Shown here: piece after piece, positions 25,154-33,527 of the stretch
Position numbering within the stretch: the first letter of the stretch is position 1
Layout of the letters: every line of letters starts with the position of its first letter
Program-made: the position numbers and the translations under genes
Source: Paenibacillus alkalitolerans
GTDB taxonomy: Bacteria; Bacillota; Bacilli; Paenibacillales; YIM-B00363
Direction of reading: 5' to 3'
Assembly (NCBI RefSeq): GCF_016482785.1
Contig: NZ_JAEMXM010000002.1
Location: forward strand, 487,102 to 551,101
DNA: 64,000 bases
Notes under the pieces: generated by a model
The model's database searches: none
Told to the model about the DNA's origin: nothing
Seen by the model: the letters and a program-made list of their open reading frames with translations, nothing else

Positions 25154-26707
25154 TTACCCGTAATAATCCTGATTGACAGTCGCCGGCTGTCTGCGTTCCG
25201 CGCCGAACATCGCTTCCGCGGTCCGGATCGCGCTGAGCATCGCCTTCGCTTTGTTGACCGTCTCGTCGTATTCCCGCTCCGGCACGGAGTCCCACACGAT
25301 TCCGGCACCCGCCTGCACGTATGCTTTCCCGCCTTTAAAAATAATGGTGCGGATCGTGATGCATGTGTCCAAGTTGCCGGAAAAACCGAGGTATCCGATC
25401 GCTCCGGCATACACCCCGCGAGCTTCCCGCTCCAATTCGGCGATGATCTCCATCGCCCTCAGCTTCGGAGCTCCGGACACGGTGCCCGCCGGCATGCAGG
25501 AGAGAAACGCGTCGTAAAAATCGCGGTCTTCGCGCAGCGTGCCGGATACGTTCGACACGATATGCATCACATGCGAATACCGTTCAATGTCCATATAAGT
25601 ATCTACCGACACCGTTCCAGGCACGGATACGCGCCCGATGTCGTTGCGCCCGAGATCGACCAGCATAAGATGCTCCGCCAGCTCCTTCCCGTCCGCCAGC
25701 AGTTCCTTCTCGAGCCGCACGTCTTCTTCCGGAGTCGCTCCGCGGGGACGGGTGCCGGCGATCGGCCGCGTCTGCACCTTGCCTCCCTCCACGCGCACCA
25801 GCAGCTCCGGAGAAGTGCCTACGATCGTGTCTTCGCCCATCTTCAAATAGTACATATACGGGGAAGGATTCATCGTCCGGAGCACCCGGTACACTTGAAG
25901 CGGGGACACGTCGGTGTCCATCTCGAACCGTTGGGACAGCACCACTTGAAAAATGTCCCCCGCCCGGATATATTCTTTCGCACGCTCGACGTTACCCAAA
26001 AACTCCGCTTTCGTCACGTTCGAGCGGATTTCAGCCGGATCGACCGGCGCCGGAGCGGAAGCGGTCCTCGCTTGGCCTAACAAATAGCCCGGCGTCCCCG
26101 CGTTCAGTCTTCTCAGCATCGCCTCGATCCGTTCGGCCGCTTCGGCGTATGCAAGCTTAACCCGGTCTTCGCCGGCGCCTTCTGGAATATGGGCGTTGGC
26201 GACGATCATCATTTGCTGCTTCAGATGGTCGAAGACGATGATCTGGTCGCAAAACATAAACTGCACGTCGTCCATCCGCAAGTCGTCCACCCGGTGCGCG
26301 GGAAGCTTCTTCTCATAATAGCGGAGCAAATCGTAACCGAAAAAGCCGACCGCCCCGCCCATGAAGCGGGGGTATCCGTCGAGCTGCGGGCTGCGGTAGG
26401 AGGCGAGCAATTCGCGCATGTAGCGGATCGGCTCTTCGGACACCGTCTCCACCTCGCCTTTGCGCTCCACTTCTATGGAGCCCGCCTTCCCGCGGACGAC
26501 CAGGAACGGGTCGGTGCCGATAAACGAATATCTCGCCCATTTGGCCCCGCCTTCCACGCTTTCCAGCAAGAACGAATGCGGTTCGCCGCTAAACTGTTGA
26601 AACACTCGAATCGGCGTTTCCGTATCGGCGAGCACCGTTCTCCATACAGGGATCAAGTTGTATTCGCGGGCGTACATTCGGAAAGCTTCCAGTCCAGGAT
26701 AGATCAT
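25154..26707 (-). CDS. trpE: anthranilate synthase component I
   Basis: 517 residues. It makes anthranilate from chorismate. The N-terminal feedback motif LLES (SFLLESVEGG) that binds tryptophan is near 50. The catalytic C-domain shows GDIFQVVLSQRFE, AGTRPRGATPEED, DLGRNDIGRV and GTVSGAPKLRAMEII. The start is the ATG at 26707, eight bases after GGAGG; the ATG at 26725 has no ribosome-binding site. It has its own promoter and a TRAP-type leader in the gap after aroH, so trp genes can be regulated apart from aroC-aroB-aroH. Confidence 0.95.
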   Translation of the reverse strand: MIYPGLEAFRMYAREYNLIPVWRTVLADTETPIRVFQQFSGEPHSFLLESVEGGAKWARYSFIGTDPFLVVRGKAGSIEVERKGEVETVSEEPIRYMRELLASYRSPQLDGYPRFMGGAVGFFGYDLLRYYEKKLPAHRVDDLRMDDVQFMFCDQIIVFDHLKQQMMIVANAHIPEGAGEDRVKLAYAEAAERIEAMLRRLNAGTPGYLLGQARTASAPAPVDPAEIRSNVTKAEFLGNVERAKEYIRAGDIFQVVLSQRFEMDTDVSPLQVYRVLRTMNPSPYMYYLKMGEDTIVGTSPELLVRVEGGKVQTRPIAGTRPRGATPEEDVRLEKELLADGKELAEHLMLVDLGRNDIGRVSVPGTVSVDTYMDIERYSHVMHIVSNVSGTLREDRDFYDAFLSCMPAGTVSGAPKLRAMEIIAELEREARGVYAGAIGYLGFSGNLDTCITIRTIIFKGGKAYVQAGAGIVWDSVPEREYDETVNKAKAMLSAIRTAEAMFGAERRQPATVNQDYYG

Positions 26708-26752
26708 GTCCGTTCCCTCCGTCATTTGGCTTGCTGCGCCGAGGACAAGAAA

Positions 26753-26776
26753 GGCCTCTACGCAAGCGTAGAGGCC
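26753..26776 (-). terminator. attenuator-type terminator hairpin in the trp leader
   Basis: GGCCTCTACGC and GCGTAGAGGCC form a perfect 11-bp stem with a 2-base turn, followed on the minus strand by TTTCTTGT. It ends 46 bases before trpE. Its left arm can pair instead with AGAGGCU...UCGG near 26851-26838 (7 pairs, a small internal loop, 4 pairs), which would be a matching antiterminator. Confidence 0.6.
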
Positions 26777-26928
26777 GTCGGTTATTCATGTGGAAAAAAG
26801 ACGTTAACAAGTTCCTGTTTCAAATTGTTCACTCCGATGAGCCTCTCCGATCGCTGCTGCCAGCTCCGGACCGATTCTCAAAAGACGTTCACAATTCGAA
26901 GCACTCACTTAAAATGATTGCAATTACA

Positions 26929-26980
26929 CTCGTCTCTTCTAGTTTCCACTCAACTCAAAACACTCGGCTCTACTCGGCTA
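26929..26980 (-). promoter_or_regulatory. TRAP-binding site in the trpE leader (nine (G/U)AG triplets in an 11-position register)
   Basis: On the RNA, triplets UAG, GAG, GAG, GAG, GAG, GAG, UAG, GAG and GAG have their plus-strand first bases at 26978, 26973, 26968, 26963, 26954, 26949, 26939, 26934 and 26929. Spacing is exactly 5 bases except for one gap of 10 and one of 9, each the size of one missing triplet. Nine plus two degenerate positions give eleven, the number of subunits in TRAP. mtrB, encoding TRAP, is at 37316-37543. TRAP with bound tryptophan is known to wrap such RNA in Bacillus and lower trp expression. Confidence 0.85.
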
Positions 26981-26986
26981 ATTCCC

Positions 26987-27016
26987 ACTATACACTAACG
27001 GTTTCGGATGCGTCAA
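26987..27016 (-). promoter_or_regulatory. trpE promoter
   Basis: -35 TTGACG (27016-27011) and -10 TATAGT (26992-26987), 18-base spacing. The -35 overlaps the aroH stop codon. Predicted transcription starts at about 26981-26983, so the TRAP site begins within the first few bases of the transcript. Confidence 0.7.
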
Positions 27017-27381
27017 CCTTTTACCAAATCGGGCCGCAGCTTCTTCGCCTCATTGAGGTACACGTGAACGATTTCGTTCTGCGCCTTCATCGTGTTGGCG
27101 AGAACCATAAGGCGGATGCACATCGGCAGCGCGCCTTTCACCGGAATTTCCACCGAGCACATGAGCGGAACGAGCTCCCAGCCCGCCATATTTCGGATGG
27201 CGGCAGCCGGAAACGCCGCGTCCAAATCGGGCGTCACCGTTACGAAGACGCTTCCGATCTCTTCCGGCGTCACGCCGTTCTCAACTACGATCGCTTCCAG
27301 CAGCTCGGCGGTAGCCGCCAATATGTGCGGCTCTTCGTTGCGTTCCACCGTCGTTGCGCCGCGTATACCCCTAACGTACAT
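27013..27381 (-). CDS. aroH: chorismate mutase, AroH class
   Basis: 122 residues, the monofunctional trimeric type. It turns chorismate to prephenate. The N-terminus YVRGIRGATTVERNEEPHIL carries the Arg and Glu of the active site, and ATAELLEAI and PDLDAAFPAAAIR follow. The ATG at 27381 lies 11 bases inside aroB. Confidence 0.95.
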   Translation of the reverse strand: MYVRGIRGATTVERNEEPHILAATAELLEAIVVENGVTPEEIGSVFVTVTPDLDAAFPAAAIRNMAGWELVPLMCSVEIPVKGALPMCIRLMVLANTMKAQNEIVHVYLNEAKKLRPDLVKG

Positions 27382-28495
27382 TCACGCTCTCCCCTTCTTT
27401 CAACGATTCGACTACTTCCCTTACAACCGAAGCGGGAATTCCTTTGCGGATTTCCACGTCGCCGATTTTCGTAGGCAATACGAACACCATTTCTCCGCCG
27501 CGGAATTTCTTGTCGTGCATCATCGCCGCCATGATGGCGTCCGTATCCCACGGATGTTCGATAGCGGTCGGCAGTCCGAACCCGGCAAGCAGTCGCCGGG
27601 TTCGCTCTACGACGCTTTCAGGCGCTGCGCCGAGCTTGACGGCAAGCCGGGCCGACCCGCACATGCCGATCGAGATCGCCTCGCCGTGCGTCAGCAGTCC
27701 GTACCCGGCCACCGCTTCAAGCGCGTGTCCGATCGTATGGCCAAGGTTGAGAATCGCGCGCAATCCGCCTTCGCGCTCGTCCTGCGACACGACGTCCGCT
27801 TTCACGCGACAGCCGGCATGCAGCGCGTATGCGAGCGCCTCCCGGTCAAGGTTTAAGAGCGCTTCCGCGTTCTCTTCGCACCAGTCGACGAATGCTTCGT
27901 CGCGAATGAGGCCGTGCTTCACGACCTCCGCAAGACCGCAGCGCACTTCCCGTACGGGCAGCGTGACGAGCGTATCGGTGTCGTAAAGTACGAAGTCCGG
28001 CTGATGGAACGCGCCGATAATATTTTTCGCGAGCGGATGGTTCACCGCCACCTTGCCGCCGACGCTGGAGTCGTGAGCGAGAATCGTGGTCGGCGCCTGA
28101 ACGAACCGGACTCCCCGCATATACGTTGCCGCTGCGAATCCGGCCAAATCGCCGACGACGCCGCCGCCGAGGGCGACGATCGCCGAATCCCGGTCCAAGC
28201 CGGTCTCGAGCGCGCTTGTGACGATATTGCCCAGCTCTTCGAGCCGCTTCGTTTCTTCGCCGTAAGGCACCATATGGCTGCCAACTTCATAGCCGGCTAG
28301 CCTCAACGACTCGACAACCGTTTGCAAATAGAGGGGACCGACCGCTTCGTCCGTTACGATCAGCAGAGGCGACCGCTTCGGCAAACCGTGACGTTCTGCG
28401 TAAGCGCCAAACTGGTGCAGTAAGCCCGTTCCGATATAGATCGGGTACGACCGTTCTCCCAAATCGACCTGTACTTCCCGAACCGTTGCGCTCAT
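27371..28495 (-). CDS. aroB: 3-dehydroquinate synthase
   Basis: 374 residues. Second step of the shikimate pathway, NAD- and metal-dependent. Visible are GGGVVGDLAGFAA near 108, the metal ligands in EVVKHG, LNLGHTIGHALE near 250 and the C-terminal HDKKFRGG. I chose ATG 28495, directly after the aroC stop, because it matches the family N-terminus; the longer frame to 28603 lies within aroC. AGGA is about ten bases upstream. Confidence 0.95.
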   Translation of the reverse strand: MSATVREVQVDLGERSYPIYIGTGLLHQFGAYAERHGLPKRSPLLIVTDEAVGPLYLQTVVESLRLAGYEVGSHMVPYGEETKRLEELGNIVTSALETGLDRDSAIVALGGGVVGDLAGFAAATYMRGVRFVQAPTTILAHDSSVGGKVAVNHPLAKNIIGAFHQPDFVLYDTDTLVTLPVREVRCGLAEVVKHGLIRDEAFVDWCEENAEALLNLDREALAYALHAGCRVKADVVSQDEREGGLRAILNLGHTIGHALEAVAGYGLLTHGEAISIGMCGSARLAVKLGAAPESVVERTRRLLAGFGLPTAIEHPWDTDAIMAAMMHDKKFRGGEMVFVLPTKIGDVEIRKGIPASVVREVVESLKEGESVNVR

Positions 28496-28496
28496 A

Positions 28497-29660
28497 TTAA
28501 TAATTCCTGACTTGTTCCAAGTAATTTTCGTAGTTGCGGCGCACCTCTTCCAAGGAGTCCCCGCCGAACTTCTCCAGGAACGCGCGCGCCACCTCCCACG
28601 CAACGACGTTCTCCATAATGACGCTGGCCGCGGGAACGGCGCACGTGTCCGACCGCTCGACTTGGGCGGTGAACGCTTCTTTCGTATCGATGTCGATGCT
28701 CTGCAGCGGCTTATACAGCGTGGCGATCGGCTTCATGACGCCGCGGACGACGATCGGCTCGCCCGTCGTCATGCCGCCTTCGAAGCCGCCCGCCCGATTG
28801 GAAGCGCGAGAGAAGCCCGTCTCCGCGTCGTACCTGATTTCGTCGTGCACTTTCGAACCGCGCAGACGCGCCGCTTCGAACCCGATGCCGACTTCCACGC
28901 CCTTGAACGCTTGGATCGACATGACCCCTTGCGCGATACGACCGTCGAGCTTTCTGTCCCACTGGACATGGGAGCCCAACCCGGGCGGCACGCCTTCGAC
29001 GATCGTCTCCACGATGCCCCCAAGCGTATCTCCGTCCGCTTTCGCCTCGTCGATGAGCTTGATCATCCGTTCTTCCGTCGCCTTATCGACCACGCGCACC
29101 GGCGACTCCTCCGTCACCGCCCGGAGCTCTTCGAGCGGCATCGTAACCGGCGGCGCTTCCACCTCGCCTATGCGCAATACGTGACCGGCTATGCGGATGC
29201 CGAACTGCGAAAGCAGTTCGCGCGCCAAGCCGCCGACCGCGACGCGCACCGTCGTCTCGCGAGCGCTGGAACGCTCGAGTATGTTGCGCAGGTCGCGCTG
29301 GTTATACTTCAAACCGCCGTTCAAATCGGCGTGGCCAGGGCGCGGGCGGTTGACCCGGCGCTTAGCTTCCGAATCGTCTTCCACCGGCTCAATCCCCATG
29401 ATAGCCGTCCAGTTTTTCCAATCTTTATTATGCACGACGAGAGCAACAGGAGCGCCGGTTGTCTTTCCGTGCCGCACGCCGCCCACGATCTGGACTTCGT
29501 CTTTCTCGATTTGCATGCGCCGGCCCCGGCCGTACCCCTTCTGCCTTCTCGCCAATTGCTCGTTGATGTTCTCCGCCGTGACGGGCACATTGCTCGGCAT
29601 TCCTTCCACTATGGCCGTCAATTGCGGTCCGTGCGTCTCCCCCGCCGTCAAAAACCTCAC
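28497..29660 (-). CDS. aroC: chorismate synthase
   Basis: 387 residues (aroF in B. subtilis naming). It makes chorismate from EPSP using reduced FMN. The three family signatures are present: [17 protein letters not shown] at the start, [13 protein letters not shown] and GRPGHAD-type [11 protein letters not shown] near 105, and [19 protein letters not shown] near 295. The start is GTG at 29660 with GGAGG eight bases upstream. It is the first gene of the aromatic supraoperon and has a near-consensus promoter. Confidence 0.95.
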   Translation of the reverse strand: MRFLTAGETHGPQLTAIVEGMPSNVPVTAENINEQLARRQKGYGRGRRMQIEKDEVQIVGGVRHGKTTGAPVALVVHNKDWKNWTAIMGIEPVEDDSEAKRRVNRPRPGHADLNGGLKYNQRDLRNILERSSARETTVRVAVGGLARELLSQFGIRIAGHVLRIGEVEAPPVTMPLEELRAVTEESPVRVVDKATEERMIKLIDEAKADGDTLGGIVETIVEGVPPGLGSHVQWDRKLDGRIAQGVMSIQAFKGVEVGIGFEAARLRGSKVHDEIRYDAETGFSRASNRAGGFEGGMTTGEPIVVRGVMKPIATLYKPLQSIDIDTKEAFTAQVERSDTCAVPAASVIMENVVAWEVARAFLEKFGGDSLEEVRRNYENYLEQVRNY

Positions 29661-29717
29661 ATTCGGTTCCTCCCTTTTATGCCTTTAACGCTTTTATGCG
29701 CGAACGTGTTTTGAACC

Positions 29718-29746
29718 ATTATAGAGGACGACTCCCCTTTTGACAA
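29718..29746 (-). promoter_or_regulatory. promoter of the aroC-aroB-aroH supraoperon
   Basis: TTGTCA (29746-29741), 17 bases, TATAAT (29723-29718), 57 bases before the aroC start. It is one of the best sigma-A-type matches in the window. Confidence 0.8.
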
Positions 29747-29799
29747 GAATAACCGGATTACCATTAAGATGATAGCCGAAATCAACGCGCAGCACAATT

Positions 29800-29909
29800 A
29801 AGAAAAACTTCATCGCAGCAAATGCAAAGAAGCAAGACCTCATTTAGCGGAAGTTTTTCTTGCAATGTCAGAAAGGTGTTTATGCTCAAAACTTATACTT
29901 TCTGACATT
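29800..29909. repeat. two adjacent long inverted repeats upstream of aroC
   Basis: AAGAAAAACTTC at 29800-29811 pairs perfectly with 29850-29861 (12 bp, 38-base loop). Two bases later AATGTCAGAAAG at 29864-29875 pairs perfectly with 29898-29909 (12 bp, 22-base loop). Neither has a U-run on the minus strand. They fill most of the 310-bp gap between aroC and the 55-residue gene. Confidence 0.5.
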
Positions 29910-29919
29910 ACCGCAAAGC

Positions 29920-29947
29920 AAAAACCCCGGAACGTTCCGTCCCGGGG
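29920..29947 (-). terminator. terminator of the 55-residue protein gene
   Basis: Minus strand: CCCCGG / CCGGGG outer stem around a GGAACGTTCC-containing loop, followed by T5. It lies 23 bases after the stop codon at 29971. Confidence 0.75.
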
Positions 29948-29970
29948 ATTCACTACGGCTTCAAAACGCT

Positions 29971-30138
29971 TTACATCGAAGTGGCCGTCGACTTCTGCAG
30001 CGAGAGCGTTTTCTCGCTCATCTGAGGATCGTTGACCAGCTTCATTATTTGTGGCGAATCGATGCCCAAAATTTGCGCGCACTCCTGAATCGTCAGAAAG
30101 CCGCGCCGGTATGCGGTTATTACCTTGCGTTTGTCCAT
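29971..30138 (-). CDS. 55-residue basic protein of unknown function
   Basis: A short gene with an excellent ribosome-binding site (AGGAGG nine bases before ATG 30138) and its own terminator. The product begins MDKRKVITAYRRGFLTIQEC and continues with AQILGIDSPQIMKLV, reading like a small helix-turn-helix (a tetra-helical or sigma-region-like fold) with a polar tail; it has one Cys and no membrane helix. I do not recognise a named family, though the pattern ITAYRRGFxTIQECAxILG looks evolutionarily conserved. It sits between cheR and aroC, where B. subtilis has no such gene. It might be DNA- or RNA-binding; this is inference. Confidence 0.7.
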   Translation of the reverse strand: MDKRKVITAYRRGFLTIQECAQILGIDSPQIMKLVNDPQMSEKTLSLQKSTATSM

Positions 30139-30241
30139 GCGTCAATTCCTCCTGAGCGAGTCCAAAGGCCGGCGATGTTTTGAGCAGCCTTTTTTCTTAG
30201 TATAGGAATTGTTGGAAACCGTTATACATGGAATTGCCGGT

Positions 30242-31036
30242 TTATTGTTTCCGGTAAAAGAACGTATCCGCCGTCTCTAATCCGTACGACCCCGGATTAA
30301 ATATTTGCTCTGTCGATCCGACGAACAATATTCCACCCGGCCTGAGCGCTTTCGCAAATTTATGATACAGCACTTGCTTGGCTTCTTCCGTAAAATAAAT
30401 CATGACATTGCGGCAAATGATCAGGTCGTACCCCGAGCCGAAAGAATCCGCCAGCAGGTTCCCTTTCGAGAACACAACCGAACTCTTTATTTCATCCGCT
30501 ACCGCAAATAAATCTCCTTGCGGTTGAAAATACGCTCTCCGGTAATGCGCCGGCACATCGCGCAAGCTCCGGTCCGGGTATACTCCGATCTTCGCTCTTG
30601 CGAGCGCGTTGTGATCGATATCCGTAGCTTCGATTCTAGCTTGCCTCAACACCTCGAGCTTTGCCAGAATCATCGCCAAGGAATACGGCTCCTCCCCTGT
30701 GGAGCAGGCCGCGCTCCAACAAGTAAGCTTCCGGGCGCCGGACAGCAATTCCGGCAACAACCGGTTCTCCAGCACTTCCCAACGGTTCGAGTTGCGCCAA
30801 AACTCCGACACGTTGATCGTCATCCGGTCCAAAAATTCGGCCATCAGCGCATTATTCGTCGTCATTGCGCGAAAGAAAGCTGCGAACGTATCGTAACCTT
30901 TGCGCTGCCGCAACGATGTTAAACGCCGCTTCATCTGGGCTTCCTTATATAGCGATAAGTCGATTCCGGTCGTCTTCTTCACGTCTTTGACAAACGCGTA
31001 AAAATCCGCATCGTATTCATGTATGATCTCTTGCAA
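30242..31036 (-). CDS. cheR: chemotaxis protein methyltransferase CheR
   Basis: 264 residues. It methylates glutamates of chemoreceptors with S-adenosylmethionine. An N-terminal alpha-helical domain (about 1-70) precedes the Rossmann domain with WSAACSTGEEPYSLAM near 110, ATDIDHNAL near 142 and the NVMIYF motif near 215. The start is a TTG at 31036 (GAGGG about ten bases upstream); no ATG in frame fits. Placement between ndk and aroC is the same as in B. subtilis. No other chemotaxis genes are in the window. Confidence 0.93.
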   Translation of the reverse strand: MQEIIHEYDADFYAFVKDVKKTTGIDLSLYKEAQMKRRLTSLRQRKGYDTFAAFFRAMTTNNALMAEFLDRMTINVSEFWRNSNRWEVLENRLLPELLSGARKLTCWSAACSTGEEPYSLAMILAKLEVLRQARIEATDIDHNALARAKIGVYPDRSLRDVPAHYRRAYFQPQGDLFAVADEIKSSVVFSKGNLLADSFGSGYDLIICRNVMIYFTEEAKQVLYHKFAKALRPGGILFVGSTEQIFNPGSYGLETADTFFYRKQ

Positions 31037-31129
31037 CCTTTGCTCACACCCTCGCGCTTGTCATGTGCACTTTGTATTCTACACATGTTGGAGAAAATCC
31101 TGCCGATTTGTGAGTGTGTGCCGAACGCT

Positions 31130-31573
31130 TTATAACCAGCGGTCAATAGCGCGATCGTATGTAAGCAATTCTTCCGGACGGAAGAAATTGTTGATTTCTC
31201 TTTCCGCGCTTTCCGGAGAATCCGAACCGTGAATCAGATTGCGCGGAGTGTGCGCGGCAAAATCGCCGCGAATCGTTCCCGGCTGCGCGTCAAGCACGTT
31301 CGTCTTCCCCATCAATGTGCGGGAAAGTTGAATGACGTCGTCGCCTTCCCACACCATCGCAAACACAGGACCGGACGTTATGAAATCGACGAGCTCGCCG
31401 AAGAAGGGCTTCTCCTTATGCTCTTCGTAATGGTATTCCGCTTGCTCTCTAGTCGCCTGCATCACCTTTGCGCCGATCAGTTTGAAGCCTTTGCGCTCGA
31501 ATCTCGAGACGATTTCACCGACCAATCCTCTCTGGACTCCGTCGGGCTTGACCATAAGAAACGTCTTTTGCAT
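31130..31573 (-). CDS. ndk: nucleoside diphosphate kinase
   Basis: 147 residues. It exchanges gamma phosphate between nucleotides. The phospho-His is in NLIHGSDS near 118, and the N-terminus [21 protein letters not shown] is classic. The ATG at 31573 has GGAGG upstream; 17 extra codons to 31624 are rejected. Confidence 0.96.
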   Translation of the reverse strand: MQKTFLMVKPDGVQRGLVGEIVSRFERKGFKLIGAKVMQATREQAEYHYEEHKEKPFFGELVDFITSGPVFAMVWEGDDVIQLSRTLMGKTNVLDAQPGTIRGDFAAHTPRNLIHGSDSPESAEREINNFFRPEELLTYDRAIDRWL

Positions 31574-31662
31574 CCACAATTCCTCCAATTCGATAAATAT
31601 GTCACCATTGTTTCCGTTCCGCATTTAATCATACTCTTTCAAAATGCCCGCTTGCAACGGCT

Positions 31663-32640
31663 TTAATATGTACGATTCGTAATGAAACGAGCCAAGACCG
31701 CCAGATCTTCTTTCTCCGGAATATCCGGAACGTCTTCGAGCGCGGCAAGCGCTTTATCGATATATTTTGCGGCAAGCCGTTCGGCTTCCCGGATGCCGGC
31801 GCTTCCGCGAATGAGCGTCAACGCTTCATCCACCAACGAATCGTCGGCGGATGCCCCCCGCAAGCTTTCCAGCGCCCTTCTGACCGTATCGCTAATCCGC
31901 TCGTCCTGGATCGCGTACAGCACGGGAAGCGTGACGTTTCCTTGCCGGATGTCGCTTCCGGGCGGTTTGCCCAGCTGCTCCGCCGTCCCTGTAAGATCAA
32001 GCAGATCGTCTTGGATTTGAAACGCCATTCCGACGTTATAGCCGAACGAATAGAGCCGTTGGGTGACGATCTTGGGGGCGTCTGCGGCGAGCGCCCCCAA
32101 CTGGCAGGATACCGCGATTAGCAGCGCCGTTTTTCTGCGGATGCGCAGCAGGTAATCGCGAACCGATTGTTCCACGTTATAAAACAGGCGCAACTGCTCC
32201 ATCTCGCCGATCACCATCTGTACGACCGCGTGCGACAATATGCGGTGGATGTCCGGACGATCGAGCTTCGTAACGACCGTCAAAGCTTTCGCCAAAATGT
32301 AATCGCCCGTATACATCGCGATCCGTTCGTCCCATTTCTCCTTGACGGTTAGCTGACCGCGGCGCATGGCGGCATCGTCAATGACGTCGTCATGAACGAG
32401 CGTAGCCATGTGGATGAGCTCCAGCGATACGGCCACATGGGAGAGCAGCTCCACGTCGTACTTTCCGAAGCGGCCTGCAAGCAGCACAAACACGGGCCGC
32501 AAACGCTTGCCCCCTGCCTTCAAGAGGTGGAGCGCCGCATCGTTCAATTGCGCATCTTCCGAACGGACGCTTTCCTGCAATTTGTTTTCGATATAATGAA
32601 TATCGTCGCTGAATTTGCTATAAATATCGAGCAGCTTCAT
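31663..32640 (-). CDS. hepT: heptaprenyl diphosphate synthase component 2
   Basis: 325 residues, polyprenyl synthetase family. Both aspartate-rich motifs are present: LVHDDVIDDAAMRRG near 82-96 and FQIQDDLLD near 211-219. Together with HepS it makes the C35 side chain of menaquinone. The start overlaps the mqnA stop as ATGA; it is the last gene of the menaquinone cluster, followed 89 bases later by ndk. Confidence 0.95.
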   Translation of the reverse strand: MKLLDIYSKFSDDIHYIENKLQESVRSEDAQLNDAALHLLKAGGKRLRPVFVLLAGRFGKYDVELLSHVAVSLELIHMATLVHDDVIDDAAMRRGQLTVKEKWDERIAMYTGDYILAKALTVVTKLDRPDIHRILSHAVVQMVIGEMEQLRLFYNVEQSVRDYLLRIRRKTALLIAVSCQLGALAADAPKIVTQRLYSFGYNVGMAFQIQDDLLDLTGTAEQLGKPPGSDIRQGNVTLPVLYAIQDERISDTVRRALESLRGASADDSLVDEALTLIRGSAGIREAERLAAKYIDKALAALEDVPDIPEKEDLAVLARFITNRTY

Positions 32641-33527
32641 TCGTTCACCCGAATCAACTTATGATGCCGCCACACGCGAAGTGGCGGGACTTGCGGAAGG
32701 AGGCCCATCTCGTGCGCGTAGGAAAAATAGAGAGCCAACCCCTTCTCCTGTTCCTCACCGAAGTCGTAAACCAAATTTGTAAAATAATTGCGCCAGAACG
32801 TCTCGGTCCCTCCGATTTCCCGGACCGCTTGATCGAGCAGATCGGCAGGGAACCGTAAGCCTTCTTTTTTCGATGAGAGCAGCGCTTCGTGAAGCAGCGA
32901 CACGGCGCCGGGGTTCAATGCGGCCCATTCGTCGCGGACCGCCCAAACCGCGAACGTCATGCCGATGCCCGTCCATTCTTTCCAAAGAAGCCCCAAATCC
33001 GATACGAAATACGGATGGTCCGACAACCGGGCGCGAATCGCGTCGTCTCCGATGAGCATCGCCGCATCGCAATGCTCCATCATCGTGTGCAAATCCGGCG
33101 GCATATCGGCGTATTCCGGAGTGTGGCGGTACCGTTTCTCCATCAAAATCTTCAATAAATTCACCGTTGTGGCGGACGCGTTCGTAAGCGCGATCCGCTC
33201 CGGAAGCCGTTCGGAAAGCGGAAGCTTAGTAAACAAAAGAAGGGAACCGACGGCGCTCCGCGAGCTGACCGACAAGTCGGGCAGCAGCAGCAGCCGGTCC
33301 GCATGCTTGGCATACGCGAACGAAGAAATCGCCGCGGCATCGATTGCTCCTTCCCCGAGCGAGCGATTGAGCTCCGCAGGCGTTCCCGTCACCATGCGTA
33401 CCCGCCCGCGCAGCGTTTCCGGCGGAAAACGGTAAAACACCGGCCAGACGTTCGTATACACGATCTTGCCCAGCCGTATGCGGGCCGCTTCAGGTTTCCA
33501 GGCGTTCGCGGTTGCCCTCGGCTCCAT
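32637..33527 (-). CDS. mqnA: chorismate dehydratase-type menaquinone enzyme MqnA (MqnA/MqnD family)
   Basis: 296 residues. The family has the fold of periplasmic binding proteins but works in the cytosol: MqnA removes water from chorismate in the futalosine route to menaquinone. Visible are LGKIVYTNVWPVFY near 20, GTPAELNRSLGEGAIDAAAISSFAYA near 48-73, SRSAVGSLLLF, and WKEWTGIGMTFAVWAVR near 195. The ATG at 33527 has GGAGG nine bases upstream and overlaps ubiX by 38 bases. MqnD is a paralogue, but the early-step motifs and the chorismate context favour MqnA. Confidence 0.85.
   Translation of the reverse strand: MEPRATANAWKPEAARIRLGKIVYTNVWPVFYRFPPETLRGRVRMVTGTPAELNRSLGEGAIDAAAISSFAYAKHADRLLLLPDLSVSSRSAVGSLLLFTKLPLSERLPERIALTNASATTVNLLKILMEKRYRHTPEYADMPPDLHTMMEHCDAAMLIGDDAIRARLSDHPYFVSDLGLLWKEWTGIGMTFAVWAVRDEWAALNPGAVSLLHEALLSSKKEGLRFPADLLDQAVREIGGTETFWRNYFTNLVYDFGEEQEKGLALYFSYAHEMGLLPQVPPLRVWRHHKLIRVNE

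Noticed and set aside
24434..26080. 548-codon open frame on the plus strand opposite trpD and trpE
   Set aside because: It is a long mirror frame caused by the GC-rich third-position bias of trpD and trpE, which are certain.
26707..26830. Leader peptide with Trp codons ahead of trpE
   Set aside because: The short open frame over the terminator (ATG near 26790) has no Trp codon run and no good ribosome-binding site; the TRAP triplets explain control better. No T-box sequence is present in this leader either.
29840..30145. 101-codon minus-strand frame overlapping the 55-residue gene
   Set aside because: The shorter frame has the perfect ribosome-binding site and stops before the terminator; the 101-codon frame reads through the terminator hairpin.
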